Assembly: GCF_014208105.1 (NCBI RefSeq)
Contig: NZ_JACHMQ010000001.1
Coordinates: 2,728,001 to 2,792,000, forward strand
Length of the DNA: 64,000 nucleotides
Origin: Actinomadura coerulea
Lineage (GTDB): Bacteria; Actinomycetota; Actinomycetes; Streptosporangiales; Streptosporangiaceae
Direction of reading: 5' to 3'
In this document: positions 8,659 through 16,893 of the stretch, piece by piece
Position numbering within the stretch: position 1 is the stretch's first letter
Layout: the number at the start of each line of letters is the position of its first letter
The notes under the pieces: generated by a model
Seen by the model: the letters and a program-made list of their open reading frames with translations, nothing else
What the model was told of the DNA's origin: nothing
Databases searched by the model: none
Made by a program: the position numbers and the translations under genes

Positions 8659-9353
8659 CTAGATCAACTTCTCGAACCCGCACTCAAGTCCTGGTGGCCC
8701 CTTCCTCTCGCCGGAGCAGGTGGTCCGATCACTGATTCGGTGCCTGGTCGCATTGATGGCGACCTCCGCCAGCCGCGCCAGGGCGAGTGCGCCCGCGCGG
8801 TCGTCAGCCCTCCGGCTGACCACGAGCATCGGTGCCGCCTGGTCGATCACGACGCTGTCGCGCAACAGCAGGAAGTAGAGCATCAGCATGGCCGCGCGGC
8901 CGTTGCCGTCGTCGAAAGGATGGAAGAACAGAACGTCCAAGTAAGCGCGTGCGACACGTGCGGGCAGCGGCACTGACGGATCGGTGGACTGGGCCAGGCA
9001 CGCACGGAAACGCGGCTGAGTCCGGTGGTCCAGGCCGTAGCGTTCGCGGCCCGCCTTGGCCCGTGCCGGACCCGTTCGGAACTCAACGGGGCCGTGACCG
9101 AGGACGACAGCCTGCCATGCGGCGAGGCGCTCGAACGATGGATCAAGCCCTCTGCGGGCATCGTCGCGAACCCGCGCGAGCGCTGCCATGAGGCGGGCGG
9201 CCCGGTCGGGGTCTCGGCGCCGAGCAGAAGCGGCGACGAACGAGAGAACGCCGTCACGTTCCCCATGACCGGGCCGCCGGGATCCTTTGCCGCAGAGGCC
9301 CACGGGATGGACTCGCGGACCGCCCACCACTCAAGGAGGTCGTCCTCATGCAT
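8659..9353 (-). pseudogene. Fic-family protein, apparently frameshifted near 9260
   Basis: The Fic core HPFDDGNGRAAM (about residues 165-176 of the restored product) lies in the frame ending at 8659, and its N-terminal part (VLSFVAASARRRDPDRAARL) is in the same frame. The natural start, MHEDDLLEWWAVRESIPWAS at 9353, is in a different frame, so a single-base shift around 9250-9270 must be present. The ATG overlaps the stop of the upstream partner gene by eight bases. The canonical motif HxFx(D/E)GNxRxxR carries Met in place of its last Arg, so AMP-transfer activity is doubtful even if the frame is restored. A sequencing error is an alternative explanation for the shift. Confidence 0.75.
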
Positions 9354-9978
9354 GCCGGGTTGCCTGCTGCGCCGCAGCCGCGATGCGCCGACCAAGGTCG
9401 GTGACGAGTTCAGGACCGGGTTCGGTCCAGCTCGAGAAACGGCCGCCTATCGCCTTGCCGAGGAGGGATGCGCGCCGGTCCCTTGGGACGCCCTGGTGTG
9501 TGAGGAACCACGCGAGCACCTGCTCGCAGTGCACATACCAGGCTTCGGTGGTCTGGGTCTGCGTGACAACGTCGGTCACCAGGACGGTGACCGCGCGCTC
9601 CCACGCCGCCAAGCGCTCACTGGGAGGACCAGCCGGAAGTCCCAGTCCGTCGAACCGGGCGGCAAGAGTCTCCAGCCAGGTCCGCCACTCGACCAGAGCG
9701 GACTCGATCAAGTCCGCGCGGGTCTTCCCTTTGGGCAGGTGGGAAGGGCAGCACCAGACCGTCACCGGCCCACCGCCAAAGCCCCGGGTCCAACTCCAGC
9801 CGCAAGCCCAACGCCCGAACCGGCCGACCAAGGCCTGCGTGACCCCCTCCGCCGAGTCCGATGATGCCCCAGAGATAACGCCGGCGACGCGCTGTACGGC
9901 GAACGGGTGGCGGGCAGGATCGACATCGCCCCATGTGAGATCCCAGGGATGGGGGGTGGAGTTGCTGATCACTCCCAC
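9346..9978 (-). CDS. Conserved uncharacterised partner of the Fic gene
   Basis: This 210-residue protein starts at a GTG at 9978. The N-terminal half contains GVISGASSDSAEGVTQALVG and the C-terminal half is helical (SERLAAWERAVTVLVTDVV; CEQVLAWFLTHQGVPRD). The stop codon overlaps the Fic ATG (9346-9353), so the two are expressed together. By analogy with other Fic operons the partner may regulate or neutralise the Fic protein, but no fic-antitoxin motif (S/TxxxE[G/N]) is obvious. Length and composition look intact. The MFS fragment begins about 35 bp upstream on the other strand. Confidence 0.7.
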   Translation of the reverse strand: MGVISNSTPHPWDLTWGDVDPARHPFAVQRVAGVISGASSDSAEGVTQALVGRFGRWACGWSWTRGFGGGPVTVWCCPSHLPKGKTRADLIESALVEWRTWLETLAARFDGLGLPAGPPSERLAAWERAVTVLVTDVVTQTQTTEAWYVHCEQVLAWFLTHQGVPRDRRASLLGKAIGGRFSSWTEPGPELVTDLGRRIAAAAQQATRHA

Positions 9979-10012
9979 AGTGTTCGCGTCGCGGCCTCAA
10001 TGAGCAAGGCCC

Positions 10013-10300
10013 GGCTGGCGTTGGTCGTTCTTCATCAACGTGCCCGACGACCGCCCCAAGCTGGACGTGCCCGGCGCCATCAGCGTCACGCTCGGCCTGC
10101 TGGCCGTCATCTTCGGGCTCACACATGCGGGAGAAGGGCTGGGGCTCGGCGAACGCTCTGCTGTCGCTGACGGCGGACGTGGTGCTGCTGCTGGTCTTCT
10201 ACGCCGTCGAACGCAAGGTTCCCGCGCCGCTGGTGCCGCTCAGCGTGCTTGGCAGGCGGTCGGTGGCCTGGGGCAACGTCACCGGCCTGATCGCGCCGAG
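10013..10300 (+). pseudogene. Fragment of an MFS (DHA2-type) efflux transporter
   Basis: Frame one reads GWRWSFFINVPDDRPKLDVP and AVIFGLTHAGEG; after a one-base shift near 10128 it continues EKGWGSANALLSLTADVVLL and LVPLSVLGRRSVAWGNVTGL. This is the middle (about TM6 to TM9) of a 14-TM drug-efflux protein. Both ends are missing, so it is a dead remnant. Confidence 0.85.
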
Positions 10301-10684
10301 CGATGCGCGCTGCAGCGGGCGGCAGGCGGCTCGGCCAAGAGCGGATGCAGCGGCTTCGCCCCGCGTCGCCGCCGGCCCGGTTCCTCGCGGCGCTCGACGA
10401 CCTTGGTGGAGTACCCGGCGGCGTTCGCTTTCCGCAGGAGTCGGCCGACCGGCTGGAGTGGCGGCTCGACCGCCGCCGCCAACAGCACCTGCTGAACCCC
10501 CGCCAAGCACGGAAAGCCCCCCGCCCTGCCCCCCGGAGGCGCCCGGCGCCCCTTACGCCCGGCGCCCCTTGGGCATCCAAGCTCGATGAAGGCGTACCCG
10601 ACCAACTGGTCCACCCCGTCGACGAGCGCTGCTACCGCCGCCTGGCCGACGTCCAGGCCTGAGCCACCGTTTCCGGCGCGGCGG
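10301..10684. other. Intergenic region, possibly more decayed coding sequence
   Basis: The DNA continues GC-rich without a recognisable gene. One plus frame (10303-10662) is open for 119 codons but lacks a ribosome-binding site and resembles nothing I know. Confidence 0.4.
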
Positions 10685-11611
10685 TCAGATCGGTGCCAGG
10701 ACGAGTTTGCCGCGGACGTGGCCCGTCTGGCTCTCACGGTGGGCGTCGGCCGCGTCGGCCAGGGGGTAGGTGCGGGCGATGGGCACCGTGATCGTGCCGG
10801 TCGCCACCAGCGTGGCCAGTTCTCCCAGGATGCCGGGCATGTCGTCGGGCTCGCCGTGGGCGAACCGCACGCCCAGTGACTCTGCCGAGGGATCGGCGAT
10901 GGTGATGACGCGGTCGGGGCCGCCGGTCAGCTCGATCAGGGCGGGGAGGGACCCGTGCCCCGCGGCGGCCACTGCGGCGTCGACACCGCGCGTGGCGACG
11001 GCCCGGACCCGGTCGGGCAGCCCCTCGCCGTAGGTCACGGGGATGGCGCCGAGGGAGCGCAGATAGTCGTGGTTGCGGTGCCCGGCCGTGCCGATGACGG
11101 CAAGTCCGCGATGCCGGGCGAGCTGGACGGCGACGGTTCCCACGCCACCGGCCGCACCGTCGATCAGGATCGTCTCGCCCTGTTTCAAGCCGAGTCGGGA
11201 CAAGACGTGGTAAGCCGTGGTGCCGACGACGGGCAGGGCGGCCGCCACCTCCCAGGACACCGCTTCGGGCTTGGCGGCGATGGCATCGAGGTTCGCCAGC
11301 GCGAGTTCGGTGTAACTTCCGGCGGCCGCCTTGCCGAAGACCTCGTCACCGATGGCGAAATCGGTCACGTCCGGCCCGACGCACTCCACGACGCCGGCCA
11401 TGTCGACACCGGGAACGGCGGGAAACCCGACGGGCATCAGCTCGGCCATGGCCCCGCTGCGGATCTTCCAGTCGACCGGGTTGACGCCGGCGGCGCGGAC
11501 GGCGATCCGGACCTGCCCCGCGCCCGGATCGGGCACTTCGTGTTCGGCCGCACGCAAGACGTCGGCACCACCGTACTGGAAGAACATGACAGCCCGGCAG
11601 ATCCGTTTCAT
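10685..11611 (-). CDS. NADP-dependent quinone oxidoreductase (zinc-independent MDR family)
   Basis: The start is the ATG at 11611 (MKRICRAVMFFQYGGADVLR), preceded by GAGGGA at good spacing. The 308-residue product has the GroES-like N-domain (AGVNPVDWKIRSG, FPAVPGVDMAGVV) and the Rossmann dinucleotide-binding sequence GAAGGVGTVAVQLARHRG. It lacks the zinc ligands of alcohol dehydrogenases. It should reduce quinones or enones with NADPH in the cytoplasm. It is divergent from a TetR gene, and the tandem repeat between them is a likely operator, so expression is probably induced by the TetR ligand. Confidence 0.92.
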   Translation of the reverse strand: MKRICRAVMFFQYGGADVLRAAEHEVPDPGAGQVRIAVRAAGVNPVDWKIRSGAMAELMPVGFPAVPGVDMAGVVECVGPDVTDFAIGDEVFGKAAAGSYTELALANLDAIAAKPEAVSWEVAAALPVVGTTAYHVLSRLGLKQGETILIDGAAGGVGTVAVQLARHRGLAVIGTAGHRNHDYLRSLGAIPVTYGEGLPDRVRAVATRGVDAAVAAAGHGSLPALIELTGGPDRVITIADPSAESLGVRFAHGEPDDMPGILGELATLVATGTITVPIARTYPLADAADAHRESQTGHVRGKLVLAPI

Positions 11612-11712
11612 GGTTCCCTCTCTCGATGCGGTGGCCCGTGGATGACGTCCGGGCAGCAGGTCGTGGCTGCGAGGATCACCGCGCCGGCCCTGCCCACGCG
11701 GTCGCGAGAACG

Positions 11713-11759
11713 CGATACGGTCCGCCGGTCCGGTACGATACGGTCCATTGGTCCGGTTA
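11713..11759. promoter_or_regulatory. Tandem 23-bp operator-like repeat between oxidoreductase and TetR genes
   Basis: CGATACGGTCC-gcc-GGTCCGGT (11713-11734) is followed at once by CGATACGGTCC-att-GGTCCGGT (11736-11757). The two copies differ only in the three-base centre and repeat with a 23-bp period, about two helical turns. The location just upstream of the TetR ribosome-binding site fits binding by that regulator on one face of the DNA. Confidence 0.75.
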
Positions 11760-11777
11760 TGCAAGGAGGTGCTGGCC

Positions 11778-12359
11778 GTGACCGAACGCGCCGATGCCGC
11801 CCGCAACCGCGCCGCCGTGCTGGCCGCCGCGGAGGCGCTGTTCGAGCGCGAAGACCTCGACCATGTCAGCCTGGCCCGCATCGCCCAGGCCGCAGGTGTC
11901 GGCAAGGCCACGGTCATGCGCCGCTTCGGCGACCTGCTGGGCCTGGTCGACGCGCTCATCGCGCCGCGCGTCACCGCCCTGCAGGAACGCGTGCGATCAG
12001 GAGCGCCCCCGCTCGGACCCGGAGGCGACGCCGTCGCGCGCCTGCACGCCTATCTCGATGCGCTGCTGGACTTCGTCTTCGAGAACCGCATGCTCATCCG
12101 CGCACTGGAGCACTACGGGCCGTACGCCTATTACGCCAACCCCGCCAGCCAGTTCTGGATCGACGAGCTCGCCGCCCGGATCCATGCCGCACGCCCCAGC
12201 GCCGACGCCGAATATCTCGCCTACGCCGTCTTCACAGCCCTGCGCGCCGACGTCATCGATTACCTGCGCGAGCATCGACACATGGAGACCGAACGCATTC
12301 GCGCAGGTGTGCACGCCCTTGCCGACCCACCAGACACCGGGCCCGACCGAGGCCGCTGA
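11778..12359 (+). CDS. TetR family transcriptional regulator
   Basis: The GTG at 11778 is preceded by a perfect AAGGAGGT seven bases upstream. The product (193 residues) has the TetR helix-turn-helix at about residues 10-55: AAVLAAAEALFEREDLDHVS, then LARIAQAAGVGKATVMRRFGD. The rest is a helical ligand-binding domain without a known effector. It is divergently transcribed from the quinone oxidoreductase and probably represses that gene and itself through the tandem 23-bp repeats. Confidence 0.92.
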   Translation: MTERADAARNRAAVLAAAEALFEREDLDHVSLARIAQAAGVGKATVMRRFGDLLGLVDALIAPRVTALQERVRSGAPPLGPGGDAVARLHAYLDALLDFVFENRMLIRALEHYGPYAYYANPASQFWIDELAARIHAARPSADAEYLAYAVFTALRADVIDYLREHRHMETERIRAGVHALADPPDTGPDRGR

Positions 12360-12365
12360 GCCGCC

Positions 12366-12739
12366 GGTGTTCGAGCTGCTCTTCGGGCTCACTGACACCG
12401 ACATCCTGGCCATGCAATCTCGGGCCAACGAACTCAACGCCGCCATCACGCGGCCGAACACGAACAGCACTCCGTGCTGGACTTCCTGCGCACCAGCAAC
12501 ACCACCGGGCGCCAGGAGGCCGAACAGGCCCACACACAGGCCGCGCGGGGCGCACTGCACGAGGAGATCAACCCGATCACCGACCGGGAGAGCCGCGCGC
12601 TGCGCGAGCAAGAGCCAGCACCAGGGCGGAACGAACATGGCTTCACCGGGGCTCCTTCCGCCCGGGGGGACCGCCAGACCATCGCACGAGTAGCGTCACC
12701 TACTTTCCGCAACGCCTGGGTGGGCCACGAACGGTGAGC
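12366..12739 (+). pseudogene. Possible decayed coding fragment (helical protein)
   Basis: One frame gives ELLFGLTDTDILAMQSRANE and, after a shift near 12465, another gives LDFLRTSNTTGRQEAEQAHT and ALHEEINPITDRE. Both parts are charged and helical and join sensibly, suggesting a single frameshifted gene remnant. The family is not recognised. Confidence 0.4.
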
Positions 12740-13125
12740 CTCAGACGCGGTCCGCGGGCAGGTCGCCGGGGAGAGCGGCACGGACGCGGCGCCGCGGGCC
12801 GCGGAGGAGCGCGGGCGGGCGCTCGGCGAGTCGGAGGGCCGTCCCGTCAGGGGCGGGCGGCTCCGCACCGAGCGCGCGCTGACCCGCGCGGCCGAGATCG
12901 TGGATCGGCACGGGTTCGAGCCCGACCGGGAGAGCGCGGACCGGCTGCGGCTGCGCAGCCGCCCGTTCCACCTGATGGCCGAGGACGATCCCGGCCTGGT
13001 GTGCGGCGTGAATCACGCCTCCCTGTCCGGCAGATGGACGGGGTGGGCGCGTCCAGCATCGAGGCCACGCTCGCCCCCCACTCCCGGTCACTGCTGCGTG
13101 GAGTTCGGCCCGCGCGGCGAATGAG
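12740..13125 (+). pseudogene. C-terminal fragment of a helix-turn-helix regulator (cysteine-containing type)
   Basis: The fragment reads AAEIVDRHGFEPDRESADRL, RLRSRPFHLMAEDDPGLVCG and VNHASLSG, with GASSIEATLAPHS in a second frame and a terminal HCCVE. This pattern (CxxNHxFL and CCVE) is the C-terminal domain of ArsR/DeoR-like actinomycete regulators. The DNA-binding half is missing and there are frameshifts, so it is not functional. Confidence 0.7.
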
Positions 13126-13194
13126 TCCGGCGTCCGCCTTCAGCGTCTTCAGCCGGTCTATGGTCATTCCGTCGGAAACGTGCGGGAGGTCCGG

Positions 13195-14007
13195 GTGGCG
13201 GTAGGGCGGGTTCTGGGGGCGGTCGTGCTGGCGGGTGGGATGCTGACAGCGTGCGGGCAGGGTGGCTCCGAGTCGTTGCTGGACGAGCCGACCCTGGTGG
13301 TGGGGGTGCGGCCGGACCTGCCGGGGCTGGGGCTGCGGCGACCGGACGGCCGGTTCGAGGGGTTCGACATCGATGTCGCGCGGTACGTGGCGGACCGGCT
13401 CGGGAAGAAGGTGCGGTTCGTCCAGGTGCTGGCGTCCGAGCGGATCACGGCGCTGACGTCGGGGCGCGCCGACCTGGTCCTCGCGACCCTGTCGGTCACG
13501 CCCGAACGCAAGACGCAGATCGCGTTCGCCGGGCCGTACTACATGTCCTACCAGGACGTGCTGGTCCGGGCGGACGAGCGCGGCGTCAAGGGCGTCCGGG
13601 ACCTGACGGGGCGCCGGTTCTGCGCCGTCGAGGGGGCCGACCCCATCCAGCGGCTGCTGGCGGTGCACGGGATGACCGCCAGGACCGTCCCCGCCAAGAG
13701 CTATGACCAGTGCATGAGAATGATCAAGGGTCGGACGGTGGACGCGATCACGACGAACGACGTCATCCTGGCCGGCCTCGTCCGGCGGGAGGGCCGCGGG
13801 TACCGGCTCGTCAACGCGCGGATCAGCGAGCAGAACACCGGCATCGGGCTCCGCCGCGGCGACGTCGAGGGGTGCGAGGCGCTGAACCGGGCGATCACCC
13901 GCATGTACCAGGACGGGACGGCGGCGAAGTTGATGCGCCGGTGGTTCGGCGGCACCGGGCTGGACCTGTCGATGATCGAGGTGCCGCAGTTCGAGGGGTG
14001 CGTCTAG
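13195..14007 (+). CDS. Lipoprotein, amino-acid-type ABC transporter substrate-binding protein
   Basis: The GTG at 13195 follows GGGAGG by five bases; an upstream GTG at 13180 lacks such a site. The signal peptide ends in the lipobox LTAC at residues 17-20. The mature protein has the family 3 solute-binding fold (DGRFEGFDIDVARYVADRLG; ADLVLATLSVTPERKTQIAF; GPYYMSYQDVLV). It would bind an amino acid or similar small polar solute outside the membrane. No permease or ATPase gene is adjacent, so it is an orphan binding protein. Its stop overlaps the end of a convergent pseudogene by two bases. Confidence 0.9.
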   Translation: MAVGRVLGAVVLAGGMLTACGQGGSESLLDEPTLVVGVRPDLPGLGLRRPDGRFEGFDIDVARYVADRLGKKVRFVQVLASERITALTSGRADLVLATLSVTPERKTQIAFAGPYYMSYQDVLVRADERGVKGVRDLTGRRFCAVEGADPIQRLLAVHGMTARTVPAKSYDQCMRMIKGRTVDAITTNDVILAGLVRREGRGYRLVNARISEQNTGIGLRRGDVEGCEALNRAITRMYQDGTAAKLMRRWFGGTGLDLSMIEVPQFEGCV

Positions 14008-14418
14008 AGGGACATTCGGTCGAGGATCAGGTGCAGTTCCTCGGCGCGCCCGCCCGAGCTCCCGCCCTCCCGGGTGCGGGTGGCGATCTTGTTCTGCAGG
14101 TAGGCGACGTCCTCCCGGCGGCGCTCGCGGGGCCGCCGGCTCTCGTCGAGCTCCTCCAGCGGGGGTGGGCTCCGGCGTCTCCGGAGGCGGATCGGTGGTC
14201 TGCGGGGCCGTCGTCGCGGGCGTGGGCCCGGGGAACTCTCCCGCTTCGTGAGCGATAGCGGCGATGGCGCCGAAGGCGGTTGGCATGACGCGGCCGATGA
14301 GGTCCGGGTCGATGTCGGGCAGCTGCGCCTGGATCGCCTCGGCGAGCCGCTGGACGCCGGCGGCGACGTCGGCGGGGTGGCCCCGCAGCGAGAAGCGCGA
14401 GCGGGAGTTCCCGCCCAC
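14004..14418 (-). pseudogene. Frameshifted small gene, possibly from an integrative element
   Basis: The minus strand begins at GTG 14418 with VGGNSRSRFSLRGHP and VQRLAEAIQAQLPDIDPDLI. At a run of five C/G (14162-14166) the frame changes and continues EELDESRRPRERRREDVAYL, QNKIATRTREGG, to a stop at 14004. The two halves read sensibly only if one base is added or removed, so this is a frameshifted gene or sequencing error. The family is unknown; the neighbouring attachment-site remnant suggests element origin. Confidence 0.55.
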
Positions 14419-14473
14419 CTTCCTGCGTCGGCGCCCGCTGTTCTCGATGAGAGAGTCCGACGAGACGGGGTTC

Positions 14474-14482
14474 GCGTAAGTC
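14474..14482 (+). pseudogene. Last codons of a lost integrase gene
   Basis: The sequence TTCGCGTAAGTCTGGGA at 14471-14487 shares GCGTAAGTCTGGGA with the exact 3' end of the integrase gene at 63837-63850, including the stop codon. The rest of the integrase reading frame is absent here, so this looks like one end of a deletion. Confidence 0.45.
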
Positions 14483-14760
14483 TGGGAGCGGTCGCTCCCC
14501 GTTTGGCTCCCGAAGGGGCCTCAAGATCGAAAAAGACCTCGGAATGATCTCCGAGACCCGGTCTGACCTGCTACAACGGGGTGGGCGATACGGGGTTCGA
14601 ACCGGTGGCCTCTTCGGTGTGAAGCAAAGCAGGAAAGTCGATCTAGGTCGATCTGAGTCGAACGGGGAGCCTCTCACCTGCGCGAACGCCCTGACCACGT
14701 CGACTTGAGTCGATGGGAGCCTGACTGCGGTGGCTCCCAAGACTGGCTCCCTCGGCTCCT
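14480..14760. repeat. Arm-site-like repeats flanking the attachment remnant
   Basis: TGGCTCCC occurs at 14503, 14731 and 14743, and its complement GGGAGCC at 14666 and 14716. Around 14638-14670 and 14699-14722 the strings TCGATCTGAGTCGAACGGGG and TCGACTTGAGTCGATGGGAG are imperfect copies of each other. The same TGGCTCCC motif follows the integrase remnant at 63873. Repeats on both sides of a core are typical of integrase arm-binding sites. Confidence 0.5.
14579..14623 (-). other. Attachment-site remnant: 3' end of tRNA-Val(CAC)
   Basis: On the minus strand the segment TTCACACCGAAGAGGCCACC, then GGTTCGAACCCCGTATCGCC and CACC, equals a tRNA-Val from the anticodon loop (anticodon CAC) to the acceptor end. 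The sequence 5' of TTCACAC does not pair with the anticodon stem and has no D-arm, and the T-stem has one mismatch, so it is not a working tRNA. Identity that begins in the anticodon loop is typical of attL/attR copies left by tyrosine integrases. Confidence 0.75.
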
Positions 14761-15164
14761 CATCACATCCATCACCCAGAGTTCCTGCGCGCCGCTCGCG
14801 GTGCAAGGCTGCCCTGGAACGGGTCAGAAGCCAGCCCGGGCGGGACGTCCAGTGGGTGGCGAATGCCGAGCTCGCGTAGCCGGAGTCCTCCGCCGCTGAG
14901 TCCGTGTCCCATGGACTGGAGTGTCGTGCGGTGGTCTCTGCCAGGCAGCCCGGGTCGCGGTGTGCGACGCCCCGGCCGTGTGCTGCGGCGTACTGTCAGA
15001 GCCGGGTGATCGGGGTGGGTGTCCGCCAGACGCTGCGCGGCGTGTTCGGCGGCCCCGGCCAGCATGTGGTCGCCTGCGGCCAGTGCGGTGCGCGCCGGCC
15101 AGGCCGCGGCCGTCGGGTCGCCGAGCAGGAACCCCGGCCGGCGCACGCGCCGATGGCGACCTGG
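14761..15164. other. Interval without a convincing gene
   Basis: A minus frame (14772-15146) starts with a plausible segment (DPTAAAWPARTALAAGDHML, AGAAEHAAQRLADTHPDH) but its second half is low-complexity, so it could be a fragment. No ribosome-binding site is seen. Confidence 0.35.
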
Positions 15165-15536
15165 CTACACGCGATCGCGGTCCACGCCGGCCGCGGCCTT
15201 CCGCCACGGCCAGCGGCCCTCCAGTTCGATCTCCAGCGAGAGGCTCAGGAACGTCCGGACACCGACGATCGCGGCGAGGACGGCGACGCTGCCGAGCGTC
15301 GGCGAGGCCGCGACGGTGCGGATGATGTCGCCGGCGACCAGCACCTCCAAGCCAAGCAGGATCGTCCGACCGAGGTTCTGCCGGTAGAGCCGGTAGAGGT
15401 CCGGGAGTGCCTGCCGGCGCCCAAGGAGCCGTGACACGAAGACGGCGGTGGCGGCCACTGCACCACAGACGATGATCGCGACACCGGCCAGATCCACCGC
15501 CCGGCCGACATCGTCAACGATCTCGTCGAAGTCCAC
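15165..15536 (-). CDS. DUF1622 family small membrane protein
   Basis: The 123-residue product has three hydrophobic segments (about 18-36, 58-75, 82-98) and the DUF1622 signature YRLYRQNLGRTILLGLEVLV followed by AGDIIRT. The family is a set of inner-membrane proteins of unknown function. The GTG start at 15536 lies eight bases after the stop of a small upstream frame of doubtful coding value, and has no clear ribosome-binding site of its own. Confidence 0.85.
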   Translation of the reverse strand: MDFDEIVDDVGRAVDLAGVAIIVCGAVAATAVFVSRLLGRRQALPDLYRLYRQNLGRTILLGLEVLVAGDIIRTVAASPTLGSVAVLAAIVGVRTFLSLSLEIELEGRWPWRKAAAGVDRDRV

Positions 15537-15970
15537 GGCCGGATCAGCGCCGGCGCGGTTTCACCGGGGTCGGGGGCCGCCCCGTCCTGCGGGCCACCCG
15601 TCTCGGCGACCGCGCCGCACGTGAACCACCGCGGCGGTCGGACCGATCACCGCAATGACGACAGGCACCGCTATGACCGATCTTCGGACTCATGACGCCC
15701 CCGCTCGACACTCGCCTGGATCCCACGCCGGCAAGGGAGTCATTGCCGCCATCGAGCCCGTCATAACATCGCCGCGCCACGGATGCATGCTCAGGGTCTC
15801 AGCCACGACGCGATAAACAGCCCGTTCGCGCCGGGGCCCGTGACTCCTCACAGATGCGCCGCTCGGTGACCTGTTCGGACGCCGGTACCGACTGTTGGCA
15901 ACCTTAGGCGTCGAACATCGCGAAGAGGACGTTGAGGCCTTCCGCCAGAAGCGGGTCGAGGGAGAGATCG
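15537..15970. other. Interval without a convincing gene
   Basis: About 430 bp with short minus-strand frames; one (15544-15695) encodes about 50 Arg-rich residues and probably is not expressed. Nothing else is recognised. Confidence 0.4.
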
Positions 15971-16096
15971 ATGCAGTGGTTGGTCTCACTACTCGGAGCC
16001 GCGTTCATCATGGCCATACTCCGAGAGGAAGGCCGGCCCGCGGAGGTGTTCGCCGCGTACGCGGCAGACCATGGCCGTGCCCCCACCGAGTCCTGA
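15971..16096 (+). CDS. Possible 41-residue small protein
   Basis: The ATG at 15971 is preceded by GGGAGAG five bases upstream. The translation MQWLVSLLGAAFIMAILREE and then GRPAEVFAAYAADHGRAPTE has a hydrophobic N-terminal helix and an amphipathic tail, and is not of the Arg/Pro-rich type seen in spurious frames. Function is unknown; it may also be a remnant of a longer gene. Confidence 0.4.
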   Translation: MQWLVSLLGAAFIMAILREEGRPAEVFAAYAADHGRAPTES

Positions 16097-16162
16097 GCCC
16101 CGCGCCCATGCCTTCGGCATCTCCCGAGTCGGCCGGCAGGGCGAACGTTGCCTGGTACGGCA

Positions 16163-16561
16163 CTAGTGACGGTGCTTGCGCAGTTCGGTCGCCAGTTCTG
16201 CGGAGAACTGCTCGGCGTCTGAGAGCCGGGCGCGGATCTTCCGGCAACGTTCCTCTACCAGCGAGCGGTAAACCGTCAGGCGTTTGGTGAGGTCGGTGCG
16301 CGTGGCCTCGTCTGTGCCGGCGGATTGGAGCTGGTCCAGTATGGTCAGCAGGTCGCGCATTTCTTCGAGGGTGAAGTCGAGCGGCTTCATCCGCTTGATG
16401 ACCAGCAGGCGCGCGACGTCGTCGTCGGTGTAGAGACGGAACCCGCCCTGGGACCGCGCCGTCGGGAGGGCGAGGCCGACCTCCTCGTAGTGGCGGATGG
16501 TGCGCAGGCTGAGTCCGGTCCGGTCCGCGACCTCGCCGATCTGCATGTGCCTGCCATCCAT
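16163..16561 (-). CDS. MerR family transcriptional regulator
   Basis: The ATG at 16561 (MDGRHMQIGEVADRTG) follows GAGGAGG by six bases. The 132-residue product has the winged helix IGEVADRTGLSLRTIRHYEE and the wing GGFRLYTDDDVARLLVIKRM, then a coiled dimerisation helix ending RLSDAEQFSAELATELRKH. No cysteine metal-binding loop is present, so it is unlikely to be a metal sensor. An inverted repeat of MerR-operator type lies 180 bp upstream. Confidence 0.9.
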   Translation of the reverse strand: MDGRHMQIGEVADRTGLSLRTIRHYEEVGLALPTARSQGGFRLYTDDDVARLLVIKRMKPLDFTLEEMRDLLTILDQLQSAGTDEATRTDLTKRLTVYRSLVEERCRKIRARLSDAEQFSAELATELRKHRH

Positions 16562-16743
16562 CGGGTTCCTCCTCACGCCACCGGCCCACCTCGCCGGGGA
16601 CGGATGATCCATATCGTGGGTCAAGCTTGCCATCTTCCGTCCTGTGGCGCGGGGCCGAGGCCATGCGGCCGGGTCGATTCCGGCCGGAGGTACGGTCGGC
16701 TCGGAACACCGGAACGGCTGGCGAATCCGCTTCACCTGATCCT

Positions 16744-16761
16744 TAACCTTACGAAAGGTTA
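16744..16761. promoter_or_regulatory. MerR-type operator candidate
   Basis: TAACCTT-ACGA-AAGGTTA is an inverted repeat with perfect 7-bp arms. MerR regulators often bind such A/T-flanked palindromes inside long promoter spacers. It lies between the MerR gene and the HD-GYP gene, so either could be its target. Confidence 0.5.
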
Positions 16762-16893
16762 GGGTGGGCGGGTGCCTTGACTTGTCGCCGCCATGGCGTG
16801 TAGTTCCCACTTCCCCGCTCCTCGCCTTGGCGGCGATCTCCTGATCCGGCAGTCTCTTCTATTTGGTCTCGTTTTGGCGGCCCTGGAGGGCGT

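Noticed and set aside
10955..13204. Plus-strand open frame of 749 codons
   Set aside because: It runs antisense to the quinone oxidoreductase and in a wrong frame of the TetR gene; composition is low-complexity.
14579..14655. Functional tRNA-Val
   Set aside because: No D-arm or 5' acceptor strand, the anticodon stem does not pair and the T-stem has a mismatch.
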